Assembly (NCBI GenBank): GCA_964427655.1
Contig: CAYRWE010000110.1
Coordinates: 1 to 16,434 of the forward strand
Length of the DNA: 16,434 nt
Reading direction: 5' to 3'
From: CAVQNQ01 sp964427655
Lineage (GTDB): Bacteria; Acidobacteriota; Terriglobia; Bryobacterales; Bryobacteraceae
Shown: positions 8,701 through 14,788 of the stretch, one piece after another
Layout: the number at the start of each line of letters is the position of its first letter
How positions within the stretch are numbered: the first letter of the stretch is position 1
The notes under the pieces: model-generated
The model's database searches: none
What the model was told of the DNA's origin: nothing
Seen by the model: only the letters and a program-made list of their open reading frames with translations
Program-made: the position numbers and the translations under genes

Positions 8701-9171
8701 GTTACCGGCCTTACAGTCGCTCAGACGGGGCCGTGGATGACACCGTTCTTCAACAGCGGAGTCTCGGATCCATCCGGCACCGCGCCCCAGGATCGCTCCG
8801 TGAAGCAACAGCGGCCGGATTGCGTGGCGGGTCAGAACGGGTATCTATCCAACCCCACGACCGCCGCCTACTTCAATGTCTCGGCTTTCACCATTCCGGC
8901 CGGCAATATCGGCCGCTTCGGTAACTGCGGCTCCGGCATCCTTCAGGGGCCGGGAACGGTATCGTTCTCTTCGTCAGTGGGCAAGACCTTCACTTTGACC
9001 GAGCGGGTTGGTGTGCGCTATGAGGCGCAGTTCGCCAATCTTCTCAATATCCTGAATATGGCTGCCCCGAATATGAACGTGGGGAGTTCTTTCGGACTGG
9101 TGACTCAGAGCCAGGGGGTCGGACAGGGCGGTCCCCGTACGATTCAGATGATGCTGAGGCTGCTTTTTTAA
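5788..9171 (+). CDS. TonB-dependent outer-membrane receptor with carboxypeptidase-like regulatory domain (Oar-like)
   Basis: A 1127-residue outer-membrane beta-barrel receptor, taking substrate into the periplasm with energy from TonB-ExbBD. Residues 1-27 are a signal peptide ending AFA before QSTYG. Residues about 30-115 form a carboxypeptidase-like regulatory beta-sandwich (TIYGSVTDPSAAVVRGAKV...). The plug follows, with TSFSLDGVS (about 190-197), VEGIAEFKVNTASNSAEF and SRGGTNDFHGGAFWYF (241 on). The rest is barrel, with alternating strands rich in aromatic residues, ending in MMLRLLF with a terminal Phe as expected for BAM insertion. No TonB box is obvious. The start is TTG, chosen because AAGGAGG lies six bases before it and it gives an intact signal peptide. 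Such receptors are abundant in Acidobacteriota. Its place between an OPA carrier and phnWX suggests a phosphonate-bearing ligand, perhaps larger than free 2-AEP. Ligand assignment is inference. Confidence 0.9.
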   Translation: MTHSRISNTTRVFYAAVFTFAASGAFAQSTYGTIYGSVTDPSAAVVRGAKVEAIDEQTGVTLALSTDANGQYRFVNLDPGVYTIAATAGGFSRTERKGVPLLAREELAIPFQLAVANAEGTTIEVTATPVVSEQPTLSYSKSGEDISDLALNFRATASPSPISVSTLSPGVQSDSGGNITIAGQLPTATSFSLDGVSTQLPRYGGPTSDLFPSVEGIAEFKVNTASNSAEFAQPTDITVISRGGTNDFHGGAFWYFQREDFNARDGISGIIPTGDADTFGTSIGGPVLIPGVYNGKNKTFFYFDYEGVRLSANSLIDTNTIPASWLTGDLSGAGSQVVDTNGNPIPGNKVPVSQINATSAKLIPFVFPAATNSENALTSPNLVQPFPATYANDGFDGRLDQNFGARHRLWGRVTQKTIGSVGTDAAIGAGGAGDAAYNPLMGPFTTDSDLMNIAIAYNWIVNPSLVNELRFGYTRANFTFGYPEAAEGNSIVSNAGIQGLPGPPKNGLGGVPVFYLGDILGGQTNPYGHPRVNKNGTLEIGDNISWIHGRHSLKFGAEFRRLNYQDNITFNLGDEYGDYFYGGSDAQAFTTFLLGRIDDAVQAQNGPDGKPFGYHFGGFAQDEWRLLPNFTLNAGLRYEVNTPFDDATHQLGNFDTNIPGGALIIQNEETGLINPLWKIAVGNTPFMTASQVGWPDTLRQTDYGNVQPRLGLAWSPGTDGKTSVRASVGRYSVPVLGAVLYSLLGVDTSYYADFGTTFFPDAFPTGAGAAAAYPGYRRANQFNLKDPSVLQGTFSIDRNIGWNTLVRASYTMSHTYNLIDSPDLNQVAPNTVGYAALTATPALRQKNLLYPNFREVLSRVNGPSDKYDAVTFEINKRFSNGLNFTNNYTWAKNITNALGAVPSGAVPVGGQGDNGDNVLNYYNIAADYGNAYYNPTQRFVSTFFYDLPFGRGQRFAGNISRAENLVVGGWRVTGLTVAQTGPWMTPFFNSGVSDPSGTAPQDRSVKQQRPDCVAGQNGYLSNPTTAAYFNVSAFTIPAGNIGRFGNCGSGILQGPGTVSFSSSVGKTFTLTERVGVRYEAQFANLLNILNMAAPNMNVGSSFGLVTQSQGVGQGGPRTIQMMLRLLF

Positions 9172-9324
9172 ACGGCAGATCGGCGCCCCGGCTGCGTCAA
9201 TCGCTCAGCCGGGGTGTCGAGCGTGAACCCCCGGTCTGAGACCGCGCGGGCGGATCTCGCAGAGCCAGGCCGTGGTGAGGAAGGCCCGCGCAGTATCCGG
9301 ATGATGTTGCGGCTGGTATTCTGA
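9172..9324 (+). pseudogene. Remnant of a second TonB-dependent receptor C-terminus, in frame after the stop
   Basis: Directly after the receptor's TAA (9169-9171) the same reading frame stays open for 50 codons to a TGA at 9322-9324. Its last 13 residues, GPRSIRMMLRLVF, copy the real receptor's last 13, GPRTIQMMLRLLF, with three substitutions and several silent or third-base differences in the DNA. The copied part spans 9283-9324. The 37 codons between have no receptor-like character and hold the hairpin at 9181-9219. The simplest reading is the leftover 3' end of a related receptor gene that was deleted or replaced by recombination, with the tail of the older gene kept. It has no start of its own and would be made only by stop-codon readthrough. 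Confidence 0.7.
9181..9219 (+). terminator. Strong hairpin after the receptor gene, without a U tract
   Basis: 9181-9194 pairs with 9206-9219 in a 14-pair stem that includes two G-U wobbles and a nine-pair perfect core (CCCCGGCTG with CAGCCGGGG), with an 11-base loop. It starts nine bases after the receptor stop codon. No run of T follows, so it is not a textbook intrinsic terminator. It may instead protect the upstream mRNA end, or lower expression of phnW-phnX relative to the receptor. Confidence 0.45.
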
Positions 9325-9341
9325 CGATTGGCTCGAACGCG

Positions 9342-9367
9342 CCGGGCGCCCGGACAGGCGGTCCGGG
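9342..9367 (+). promoter_or_regulatory. Two mutually exclusive hairpins just before phnW
   Basis: CCGGGCGCCCGG at 9342-9353 is a perfect palindrome. CCCGGAC at 9349-9355 also pairs perfectly with GTCCGGG at 9361-9367 across a five-base loop. The two structures share bases 9349-9353 and cannot form together. They lie 35 bases before the phnW ATG and just before its ribosome-binding site. In GC-rich DNA such pairing can arise by chance, so a regulatory role is only a suggestion. Confidence 0.25.
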
Positions 9368-9402
9368 ACTTGGCTTTCCAGGAAGAAACCCAGGAACAAA
9401 CG

Positions 9403-10545
9403 ATGACAGCCTCGAAGCTACTTTTTACTCCCGGTCCTTTGTCGACCAGCGACCGCGTCAAACAAGCCATGCTGCGCGACCTGGGATCCCGCGACACGGA
9501 ATTCATCTCCGTGGTGCGCGCGATCCGGGAGCGCCTCGTGGAGCTCGCCGAACCGGGTGGCGAGGCTTACGAGGCGGTGTTGATGCAGGGATCGGGCACT
9601 TTTTCGATTGAGTCCGCGATCTCGAGCGCCATCCCGCGCAACGGCGGGCTGCTGGTCCTGATCAACGGAGCTTACGGCCGCAGGATCGCCAAGATCGCCC
9701 GAACGCTGGGAATCAGCACCGTGGAACTCTCCTGCGAAGAAGACCAGCGGGTGGACCCGGCGCGCGTGGCCGCGGCGCTAGCCCGCAACGGCGCCATTAC
9801 GCATGTGGCTGCCGTGCATTGCGAGACCACCACGGGAATCGTCAATCCGGTGGAAGAGATCGGCGCCGTGGTGAACGGAGAATCGCGCGTGTACCTGGTG
9901 GATGCCATGAGCAGCTTCGGCGGCATCCCCATGAGCGTGGCGGACGCGCGCATCGATTTCCTGATCTCATCGGCCAACAAGTGCATTCAGGGAGTTCCCG
10001 GGTTCGGGTTCGTCATCGCGCGGCGCGCCCGGCTGCTCGAATGCGAGGACCGCGCGCGCAGCCTCAGCCTGGATCTGCTGGCTCAATGGAAGGGTCTGGA
10101 AGCGGACGGGCAGTTTCGCTTCACGCCTCCGACGCACGCGGTGCTGGCCTTCTGGGAGGCACTCGAAGAGTTGCGCGAGGAAGGCGGCGTCGAGGCGCGC
10201 GCGGCCCGCTATGCGCTGAACCAGCAGGTGCTGGCGCGCGAAATGTGCGCGCTGGGCTTTGAGCCTTATCTTCCCGAGGCGCTGCAGAGCGGCATCATCA
10301 CGTCGTACCGCTATCCAGCCGACGCGCATTTCGATTTCGAGATCTTCTACAAGCTGCTGAGCGGCCGGGGGCTGGTCATTTATCCCGGAAAGCTGACCCA
10401 GGCGGAGTGTTTCCGCATCGGCACCATCGGCTGCATTTATCCGGCGGACGTGCTGACGCTCACGGCGGCCATACGGGAAGTCCTGACGGAAATGGGTGTG
10501 CGGAGCGCGGCCTTCAATCCGCGACATTTGGAGCAAGCTATATGA
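9403..10545 (+). CDS. phnW: 2-aminoethylphosphonate:pyruvate aminotransferase
   Basis: A PLP enzyme that moves the amino group of 2-aminoethylphosphonate to pyruvate, giving phosphonoacetaldehyde and alanine. The 380 residues begin MTASKLLFTPGPLSTSDRVK, the family's N-terminal signature. The PLP lysine is K193 in SSANKCIQGVPGFGFVI, and the cofactor-ring aspartate is D167 in YLVDAMSSFGG; both sit where the Salmonella enzyme has them. RDTEF, QGSGTF and the C-terminal YPGKLTQAECFRIGTIG also fit PhnW rather than a generic alanine-glyoxylate aminotransferase. ATG 9403 is chosen over an upstream in-frame start at 9328 because AGGAA lies six bases before it and because homologues start at this point. 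The stop overlaps the phnX ATG (ATGA), so the two are translationally coupled. It supplies the substrate of PhnX in the cytoplasm. Confidence 0.96.
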   Translation: MTASKLLFTPGPLSTSDRVKQAMLRDLGSRDTEFISVVRAIRERLVELAEPGGEAYEAVLMQGSGTFSIESAISSAIPRNGGLLVLINGAYGRRIAKIARTLGISTVELSCEEDQRVDPARVAAALARNGAITHVAAVHCETTTGIVNPVEEIGAVVNGESRVYLVDAMSSFGGIPMSVADARIDFLISSANKCIQGVPGFGFVIARRARLLECEDRARSLSLDLLAQWKGLEADGQFRFTPPTHAVLAFWEALEELREEGGVEARAARYALNQQVLAREMCALGFEPYLPEALQSGIITSYRYPADAHFDFEIFYKLLSGRGLVIYPGKLTQAECFRIGTIGCIYPADVLTLTAAIREVLTEMGVRSAAFNPRHLEQAI

Positions 10546-11357
10546 ACGGAGCGGAACGCTCGTGGGTGGGACGCGTCAAGGCGGTGATCTTCGACTGGGC
10601 CGGCACGACCGTAGATTACGGAAGCTGCGCGCCGGCGGATGCCTTCGTCGAGCTGTTCAAGCGCCACGGCGTGGAGGTGACGATCGAACAGGCGCGTATC
10701 CCCATGGGCGTGCACAAGAAGGAACACATACGGCAGATGCTGGAGATGGCCGGCGTGATCCGGGCATGGCGCGCGGTGCACGGGCGGGGCGCTTCGGCGG
10801 AAGATCTGGAGACGCTGTACCGCGAATTCGTTCCGCTGCAAACCGAAGTGATCGCCCTGCATGAAGAGATCATCCCGGGAGTGGTGGAAACGGTCGCGGC
10901 GCTAAAGGCCGCGGGCGTGCGGATCGGAAGCACCACCGGCTATACCACCGAGATGATGCACGGCCTGGTGGAACAGGCGGCCTGCCGGGGCTATGCGCCG
11001 GATGCGACGGTCTGCGCGGATGAAGTTCCGGCGGGCCGGCCGGCTCCCTGGATGGCCCTGGTGGCGGCCATGCGCATGGGCGTCTACCCGGTGTCGGCGT
11101 GCGTGAAAGTCGGCGACACGGTGGCGGATATCCAGGAAGGGCTGAACGCGGGCATGTGGACCGTGGGCATCACCAAGACCGGAAACGAGATGGGCTTGAG
11201 CGAGAGCGCCGTGGCGGCGCTTGCCGCGAGCGATCTCGAATGCCGCCTGAATGCCGCGCGGGAACGCCTGGCACGCGCCGGAGCGCATTACGTGATCGAG
11301 GGCGTGGCCGAGTTGCCGCCGGTGATCCACGAAATTGCCGAGCGCATGACCGGCTGA
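10542..11357 (+). CDS. phnX: Phosphonoacetaldehyde hydrolase (phosphonatase)
   Basis: A HAD-superfamily enzyme that cleaves the carbon-phosphorus bond of phosphonoacetaldehyde to acetaldehyde and phosphate through a Schiff base. The 271 residues carry the nucleophile motif VIFDWAGTT with D18, where Ala at D+2 is the phosphonatase signature in place of the usual HAD Asp. The Schiff-base lysine is K59 in PMGVHKKEHI, 41 residues after D18, as in the Bacillus cereus enzyme (D12/K53). STTGYT supplies the HAD Ser/Thr motif, and VKVGDTVADIQEGLNAGMWTVGI is the C-terminal magnesium-binding motif. It starts inside the phnW stop codon, with GGAG eight bases upstream. No acetaldehyde or phosphonoacetaldehyde dehydrogenase and no PhnR-type regulator accompanies it in this window. 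Confidence 0.96.
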   Translation: MNGAERSWVGRVKAVIFDWAGTTVDYGSCAPADAFVELFKRHGVEVTIEQARIPMGVHKKEHIRQMLEMAGVIRAWRAVHGRGASAEDLETLYREFVPLQTEVIALHEEIIPGVVETVAALKAAGVRIGSTTGYTTEMMHGLVEQAACRGYAPDATVCADEVPAGRPAPWMALVAAMRMGVYPVSACVKVGDTVADIQEGLNAGMWTVGITKTGNEMGLSESAVAALAASDLECRLNAARERLARAGAHYVIEGVAELPPVIHEIAERMTG

Positions 11358-11411
11358 GGGCTGGGGAGCGGCTGAGCGGCCGCATCATGCGGGCTGCGGA
11401 CTCACAGGCTC
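11358..11411. other. Short convergent intergenic stretch with a small hairpin
   Basis: 54 bases lie between the converging phnX and restriction-modification genes. CCGCA-TCA-TGCGG (11380-11392) can form a small hairpin, and GAGCGGC occurs twice (11367 and 11374 onward). There is no T tract on either side, so a bidirectional intrinsic terminator is not well supported. Nothing else is visible. Confidence 0.3.
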
Positions 11412-13667
11412 TCAGGCGTTGGCGGTTTGAGCGAGCGGGCGAGCCGCCTGCTTCGCGGCGCAGTAGTTCGCATCGAGGACCGGAGAGAGCAGCAGGATAG
11501 CGGCGATGCGCCGGGCCACCTCCGTGACGTACCGCGCTTCCTCGACGCTGAGGGATCGGCCCAGAAGTTCTTTCTCGCGGTAGCTCAGCCACTTCTTGAT
11601 GACCTGGTAGCCGCCGAGCGTGTACTGCCAGACTGGCAGCGGGACGTTACGCCAATACGCCCGTCCGTTCAGCCACACGTCGCAGGTCTCGGCGCCCAGA
11701 ACTCCGGCAGCGCCCTCCGGCAGCGCGTCCCGCTCGCTCGCGGTCATCTCGCGCACCGCGACCCTGCCCTTCGCCGGCATGGTCACACCGCCTTTACCGG
11801 CGTGGCCCCAGCCCTCCGTGAGTTCCAGGTCGCCGGCATCCGGATCGAGCGTACCTTCGCCGGCGGTTATGAGCGCGATGGTCTTCAGGGACCTGGCCTC
11901 TTTTGGAGCCGGACACCCCGGATCGAGTAGTGCGGTAACTCGGCGCCCGAGCGCCGCCGACGCCAAGAGAGCCTCCTCACTGGCCGGCAGGGGTATTCGC
12001 GGCCAGTTCGATCGAATGGCATGCGCGTTTTCGGATCTGAAAAGTTGCGAGTGTGTCACCGCGAGCGCATGGTCGAAGAGCGTGGCGGGATCGCAACGGA
12101 CATGCCCGAGGTACTCCAGCGCGGCTTCGGAAATGTTATGAGCGGACCGTCTGCCCTGGCTCGCTTCGGACACCGGATCGCACCTGAGGTATTCCGGCGT
12201 GCCGCGTGCGCCGCTGTCCATCAGATTCAGATCCGTCAAACTTTTCGTGGGCACTGCCGGCTCGATCAGGTCCTTCCGGGTTCTGCCCGTGGTGAACAAG
12301 AACCGATTCCCAGCAAATACGTGAGGAAAGTATTCCGCGCGATTTCGGTCGAGGAGCTTAGTTTCCAACTCCCAATAGAGCCAGCGAACATCGAACGGCC
12401 GGTAATAAAAGGGGACCACGTTCTCCGGCTTGAACCCGCGCTTCAGGAGATATTGTCGCGTCTGTCGTGCGGAAAACCCAGATGCGTCTCTCATAACGCG
12501 GGGAGCGATTCTCGCCATTTCCTGGGATGAGATGGCGGGATCGAAGTACGCTTCCATCCGCGCGGTCAGCTTTTCGCGGTCGATATCCACTACCACATCG
12601 TCGCGGCTGGTCTTCACGCCCGGGAACGAAACCGGAAACAGCTCCGGCAGCAGCGGCCAGGACAGGTATGACGCCTCGACCCGCGATGGCGCGAACGGCA
12701 GCCCCAACGGCATCGTCGGCCGCACGGTTTCGTACTTGGGTGTGCTTTCGCCCCTCGAATCCGCAAGCAGGCGGTCGCGCTTCTCCTTGCCCCAAAGATG
12801 CCGGAATCGTATCGACTTTGAACCTTTGGAAGGTGAGTTCCGGGCCAGCAGCACGATCGCGGTGCCCACCTGGATGCCTTCCCTGTTGAACTCGGTCGAC
12901 ATGACACTCGGGTCGGGCTTCCCGTCCGGGGTGACTTTTCCGGTCTTGTACTTGTCGCCGTTCAGGCAGTCGATCCAGATGTGGTCGAAGACCTCCAGGT
13001 ATCGCTCCCGCATCCCGGTGAAGGACAGGCCGTCGAGCCAGGAGTAATTCGAGATGAACGAAACGATGCCCTTGCCGGTCTTCTCGACAATGCGCCGGTC
13101 GGCCATGCGAAAGAAGCGGATGTACAGGTCGTTGAGGCCTTGACCCTGCGGCGCGGGCGCGGCTTTGGTGGTGCGGTACGCCTCCGAGAGACCTCTCTCT
13201 TCCTCCATGTTGGCAATGCCGGCGAAGCTGTTGTAGGGCGGATTGCCGAGGATCACCAGAATGGGCGTGTCGCGCTTGACGCGCTCCGCGGCCTCGCGCT
13301 CTTCCTCCATCTCGCGGAACACGAGTTGCTTAGGGTGTTTTACGGGTTCCCAACCGGTTAGGGCATTGGTAAGGAACACGCGGGCGCGCTCGTGTCTGGC
13401 CTCGGAGAGCGGCGCTCCGAGCGATTGCAGCAGCAGGCCCAACTGGAGATGCGCCACCACGAACGGCGCCGGCAGAATCTCGAAGCCGAACACGCGGTCC
13501 AGGGCCGCTTCTTTCAGATCGTGGCCGGCCAGCGCGTCGCCGCCCTTCGCGCGCAGGGTCTTCGGCGATCTTGCGCAGAACTTCAACCAGATAGGCCCCG
13601 GTGCCGCAGCAAGGGTCCAGGATATAGACGTTGGGGTCCGCCAGCCCGTCCTCCACGCCCAGCGCAC
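11412..13667 (-). CDS. Type ISP-like restriction-modification enzyme, C-terminal part (methyltransferase and specificity region), frameshifted
   Basis: Downstream half of the broken single-chain restriction-modification gene that begins at 14772. The open frame reaches back to 13667, but homologous-looking sequence begins only at L38 (13556); the first 37 codons are the wrong frame of the upstream half. The native part includes FGFEILPAPFVVAHLQLGLLL, the N6-adenine methyltransferase catalytic motif NPPY (13233-13244; residue 510 of the repaired protein), and FISNYSWLDGLSFTGMRERYLEVFDHIWIDCLNGD, typical of type ISP and related N6 methylases. The C-terminus holds WQYTLGGYQVIKKWLSYREKEL and ARYVTEVARRIAAILLL, the hallmark of the type ISP C-terminal specificity domain. 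If really separate, this piece lacks the SAM-binding motif and would not methylate DNA alone. Confidence 0.75.
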   Translation of the reverse strand: MRWAWRTGWRTPTSISWTLAAAPGPIWLKFCARSPKTLRAKGGDALAGHDLKEAALDRVFGFEILPAPFVVAHLQLGLLLQSLGAPLSEARHERARVFLTNALTGWEPVKHPKQLVFREMEEEREAAERVKRDTPILVILGNPPYNSFAGIANMEEERGLSEAYRTTKAAPAPQGQGLNDLYIRFFRMADRRIVEKTGKGIVSFISNYSWLDGLSFTGMRERYLEVFDHIWIDCLNGDKYKTGKVTPDGKPDPSVMSTEFNREGIQVGTAIVLLARNSPSKGSKSIRFRHLWGKEKRDRLLADSRGESTPKYETVRPTMPLGLPFAPSRVEASYLSWPLLPELFPVSFPGVKTSRDDVVVDIDREKLTARMEAYFDPAISSQEMARIAPRVMRDASGFSARQTRQYLLKRGFKPENVVPFYYRPFDVRWLYWELETKLLDRNRAEYFPHVFAGNRFLFTTGRTRKDLIEPAVPTKSLTDLNLMDSGARGTPEYLRCDPVSEASQGRRSAHNISEAALEYLGHVRCDPATLFDHALAVTHSQLFRSENAHAIRSNWPRIPLPASEEALLASAALGRRVTALLDPGCPAPKEARSLKTIALITAGEGTLDPDAGDLELTEGWGHAGKGGVTMPAKGRVAVREMTASERDALPEGAAGVLGAETCDVWLNGRAYWRNVPLPVWQYTLGGYQVIKKWLSYREKELLGRSLSVEEARYVTEVARRIAAILLLSPVLDANYCAAKQAARPLAQTANA

Positions 13668-14772
13668 TTCGCAGCTCTGTATCTACGCGCGCAACCATGT
13701 ACTTCACGACTTCGGCCGGCGTGTACCAGACGCCCAAATCCTTGCGGAGTTCAGGGTCGAAGGCCTCCAGGAACGGCTCGTAGAAGTACTGCACCGCGTG
13801 GCCCTCCTCGAAGTTGGCGAAGAAGGAGGCGCGATCCACGCGGTTCAGCGCAGCGCCCGCCCAATCGAGCACCTCGGGCAGATTCATCGTCTCTAGTTGG
13901 CCGGGTTCGGCGACCTCATAGAACAACTTGCGCAGGATGGGCACCCGCAAATGGTGTGCGGACGTGCGCCACTCGAAACGGTTCTTGCGGTCTGCCGGCG
14001 GATGCGTCTTGCTCCACAGCACCCAGGCGGAGAAGATGCCGTAAAACAAAGTTTGGATGAGCGTGGAGCGGAAGAAGTGATCGCCCCGCGCACCCTCGAA
14101 CCGCAGCCCGAGAGCCTCTTCCAGCGCCGTGCGGATTCCAGCCAGGGCGGGCAATTCGCCGGTTTCGATCCGGAACTTGGCTTCGCGAGCGTAGGAGGCC
14201 AGGAACCACGCGAGATCTCGCGGAGCTGCCAGGGCGGCCTGATACAACATGACGCGCTTCAGGAATCCCTCCAGGCTCTCACCCTGCCGGGCGGCGACGG
14301 CGTGCGGATGCGCCGCCTTTCGCCAGAAGTCCTGCTCGTCGGCTGCCAGGCGGTACGTTTCGAGGACGGCGCGGTTACCGTCTGCGTCGGCGCCCACGAG
14401 AACGAAATCGCGGTAGTTAGTCACAAGGACCTGACGGTAGCGGCCCCAGTAATCCTTCACCTGCTTCGATTCGGCTATCCGCCATGCATCCGCGCTCGCC
14501 GGCTTCGCTTCAAGGGCACCCCTGGACGGGATGGCGCCGGCAAGCAGGTCGCTCGCGTCCTTGCGGACCTGATCCTCAGTGAACAGACCCCCGTCAGGAA
14601 GACCGGCGCCTGTGTCTTGGAGGTGGATGATGCACCTCACTTTGGGCTTGAGAGACTTGCCGGCCTCGTTCAAAAGGTTGGCCAGAGCCGGGTAGTAGGA
14701 GGTCTCTTTGACGGCTGCGCCGGAGGACCGGATAGCCTGGATATCCTCCAGATAACTTTCCAGGGGGTGCAT
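13330..14772 (-). CDS. Type ISP-like restriction-modification enzyme, N-terminal part (nuclease and start of methyltransferase), frameshifted
   Basis: Upstream half of a single-chain restriction-modification enzyme. Residues about 1-120 look like a PD-(D/E)XK nuclease: PD at 59-60 (LPDGGLF) and E88-A-K90 (GALEAKP), followed by KQVKDYWGRYRQVLVTNYRDFVLV. A helical region spans about 150-370, then YTPAEVVKYMV and the SAM-binding motif I DPCCGTGAY from D386. Native sequence stops at D405; the last 75 residues up to the stop at 13330 are a frameshift product. Removing one base at 13556-13558 joins both halves into a 1119-residue protein. There is no Walker A or DEAH motif, and too little space between nuclease and methyltransferase for a helicase, unlike classical type ISP enzymes such as LlaBIII. 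The gene follows the DHH gene by 16 bases, so the two probably share a transcript. Confidence 0.75.
   Translation of the reverse strand: MHPLESYLEDIQAIRSSGAAVKETSYYPALANLLNEAGKSLKPKVRCIIHLQDTGAGLPDGGLFTEDQVRKDASDLLAGAIPSRGALEAKPASADAWRIAESKQVKDYWGRYRQVLVTNYRDFVLVGADADGNRAVLETYRLAADEQDFWRKAAHPHAVAARQGESLEGFLKRVMLYQAALAAPRDLAWFLASYAREAKFRIETGELPALAGIRTALEEALGLRFEGARGDHFFRSTLIQTLFYGIFSAWVLWSKTHPPADRKNRFEWRTSAHHLRVPILRKLFYEVAEPGQLETMNLPEVLDWAGAALNRVDRASFFANFEEGHAVQYFYEPFLEAFDPELRKDLGVWYTPAEVVKYMVARVDTELRSALGVEDGLADPNVYILDPCCGTGAYLVEVLRKIAEDPAREGRRRAGRPRSERSGPGPRVRLRDSAGAVRGGASPVGPAAAIARSAALRGQTRARPRVPYQCPNRLGTRKTP
13556..13558 (-). other. Frameshift point in the restriction-modification gene
   Basis: On the coding strand the text GAAGACCCTGCGCGC reads EDPAR in the upstream frame; with one C removed it reads EDLRAKGGDALA and continues into the methyltransferase in the downstream frame. 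The change is one extra base in a three-C run. The run is too short for classical phase variation, and no known slippery motif is visible. A sequencing or assembly error and a true inactivating mutation are both possible. Confidence 0.7.
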
Positions 14773-14788
14773 GTGGCTTTCGTGTTCC

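Noticed and set aside
9169..9324. Functional stop-codon readthrough extending the receptor to a second tail
   Set aside because: The receptor already ends in a complete terminal strand with a final Phe, the stop is TAA, and the linker between the tails is not barrel-like.
9328..9402. Longer phnW beginning at a TTG 25 codons upstream
   Set aside because: The extra residues have no PhnW character, overlap hairpins, and the ATG at 9403 has a well-placed AGGAA and matches the family N-terminus.
11380..11392. Intrinsic bidirectional terminator between phnX and the restriction-modification gene
   Set aside because: The stem is only five pairs with a three-base loop and no T tract on either side.
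13550..13565. Programmed ribosomal frameshifting in the restriction-modification gene
   Set aside because: No slippery heptamer, no stop codon at the shift and no Shine-Dalgarno-like stimulator is evident; an indel is simpler.
11412..14772. BREX PglX methyltransferase
   Set aside because: The N-terminal PD...EAK nuclease motif and the GYQVIKKWLSYRE C-terminus fit type ISP-like enzymes, and no other BREX gene is near.
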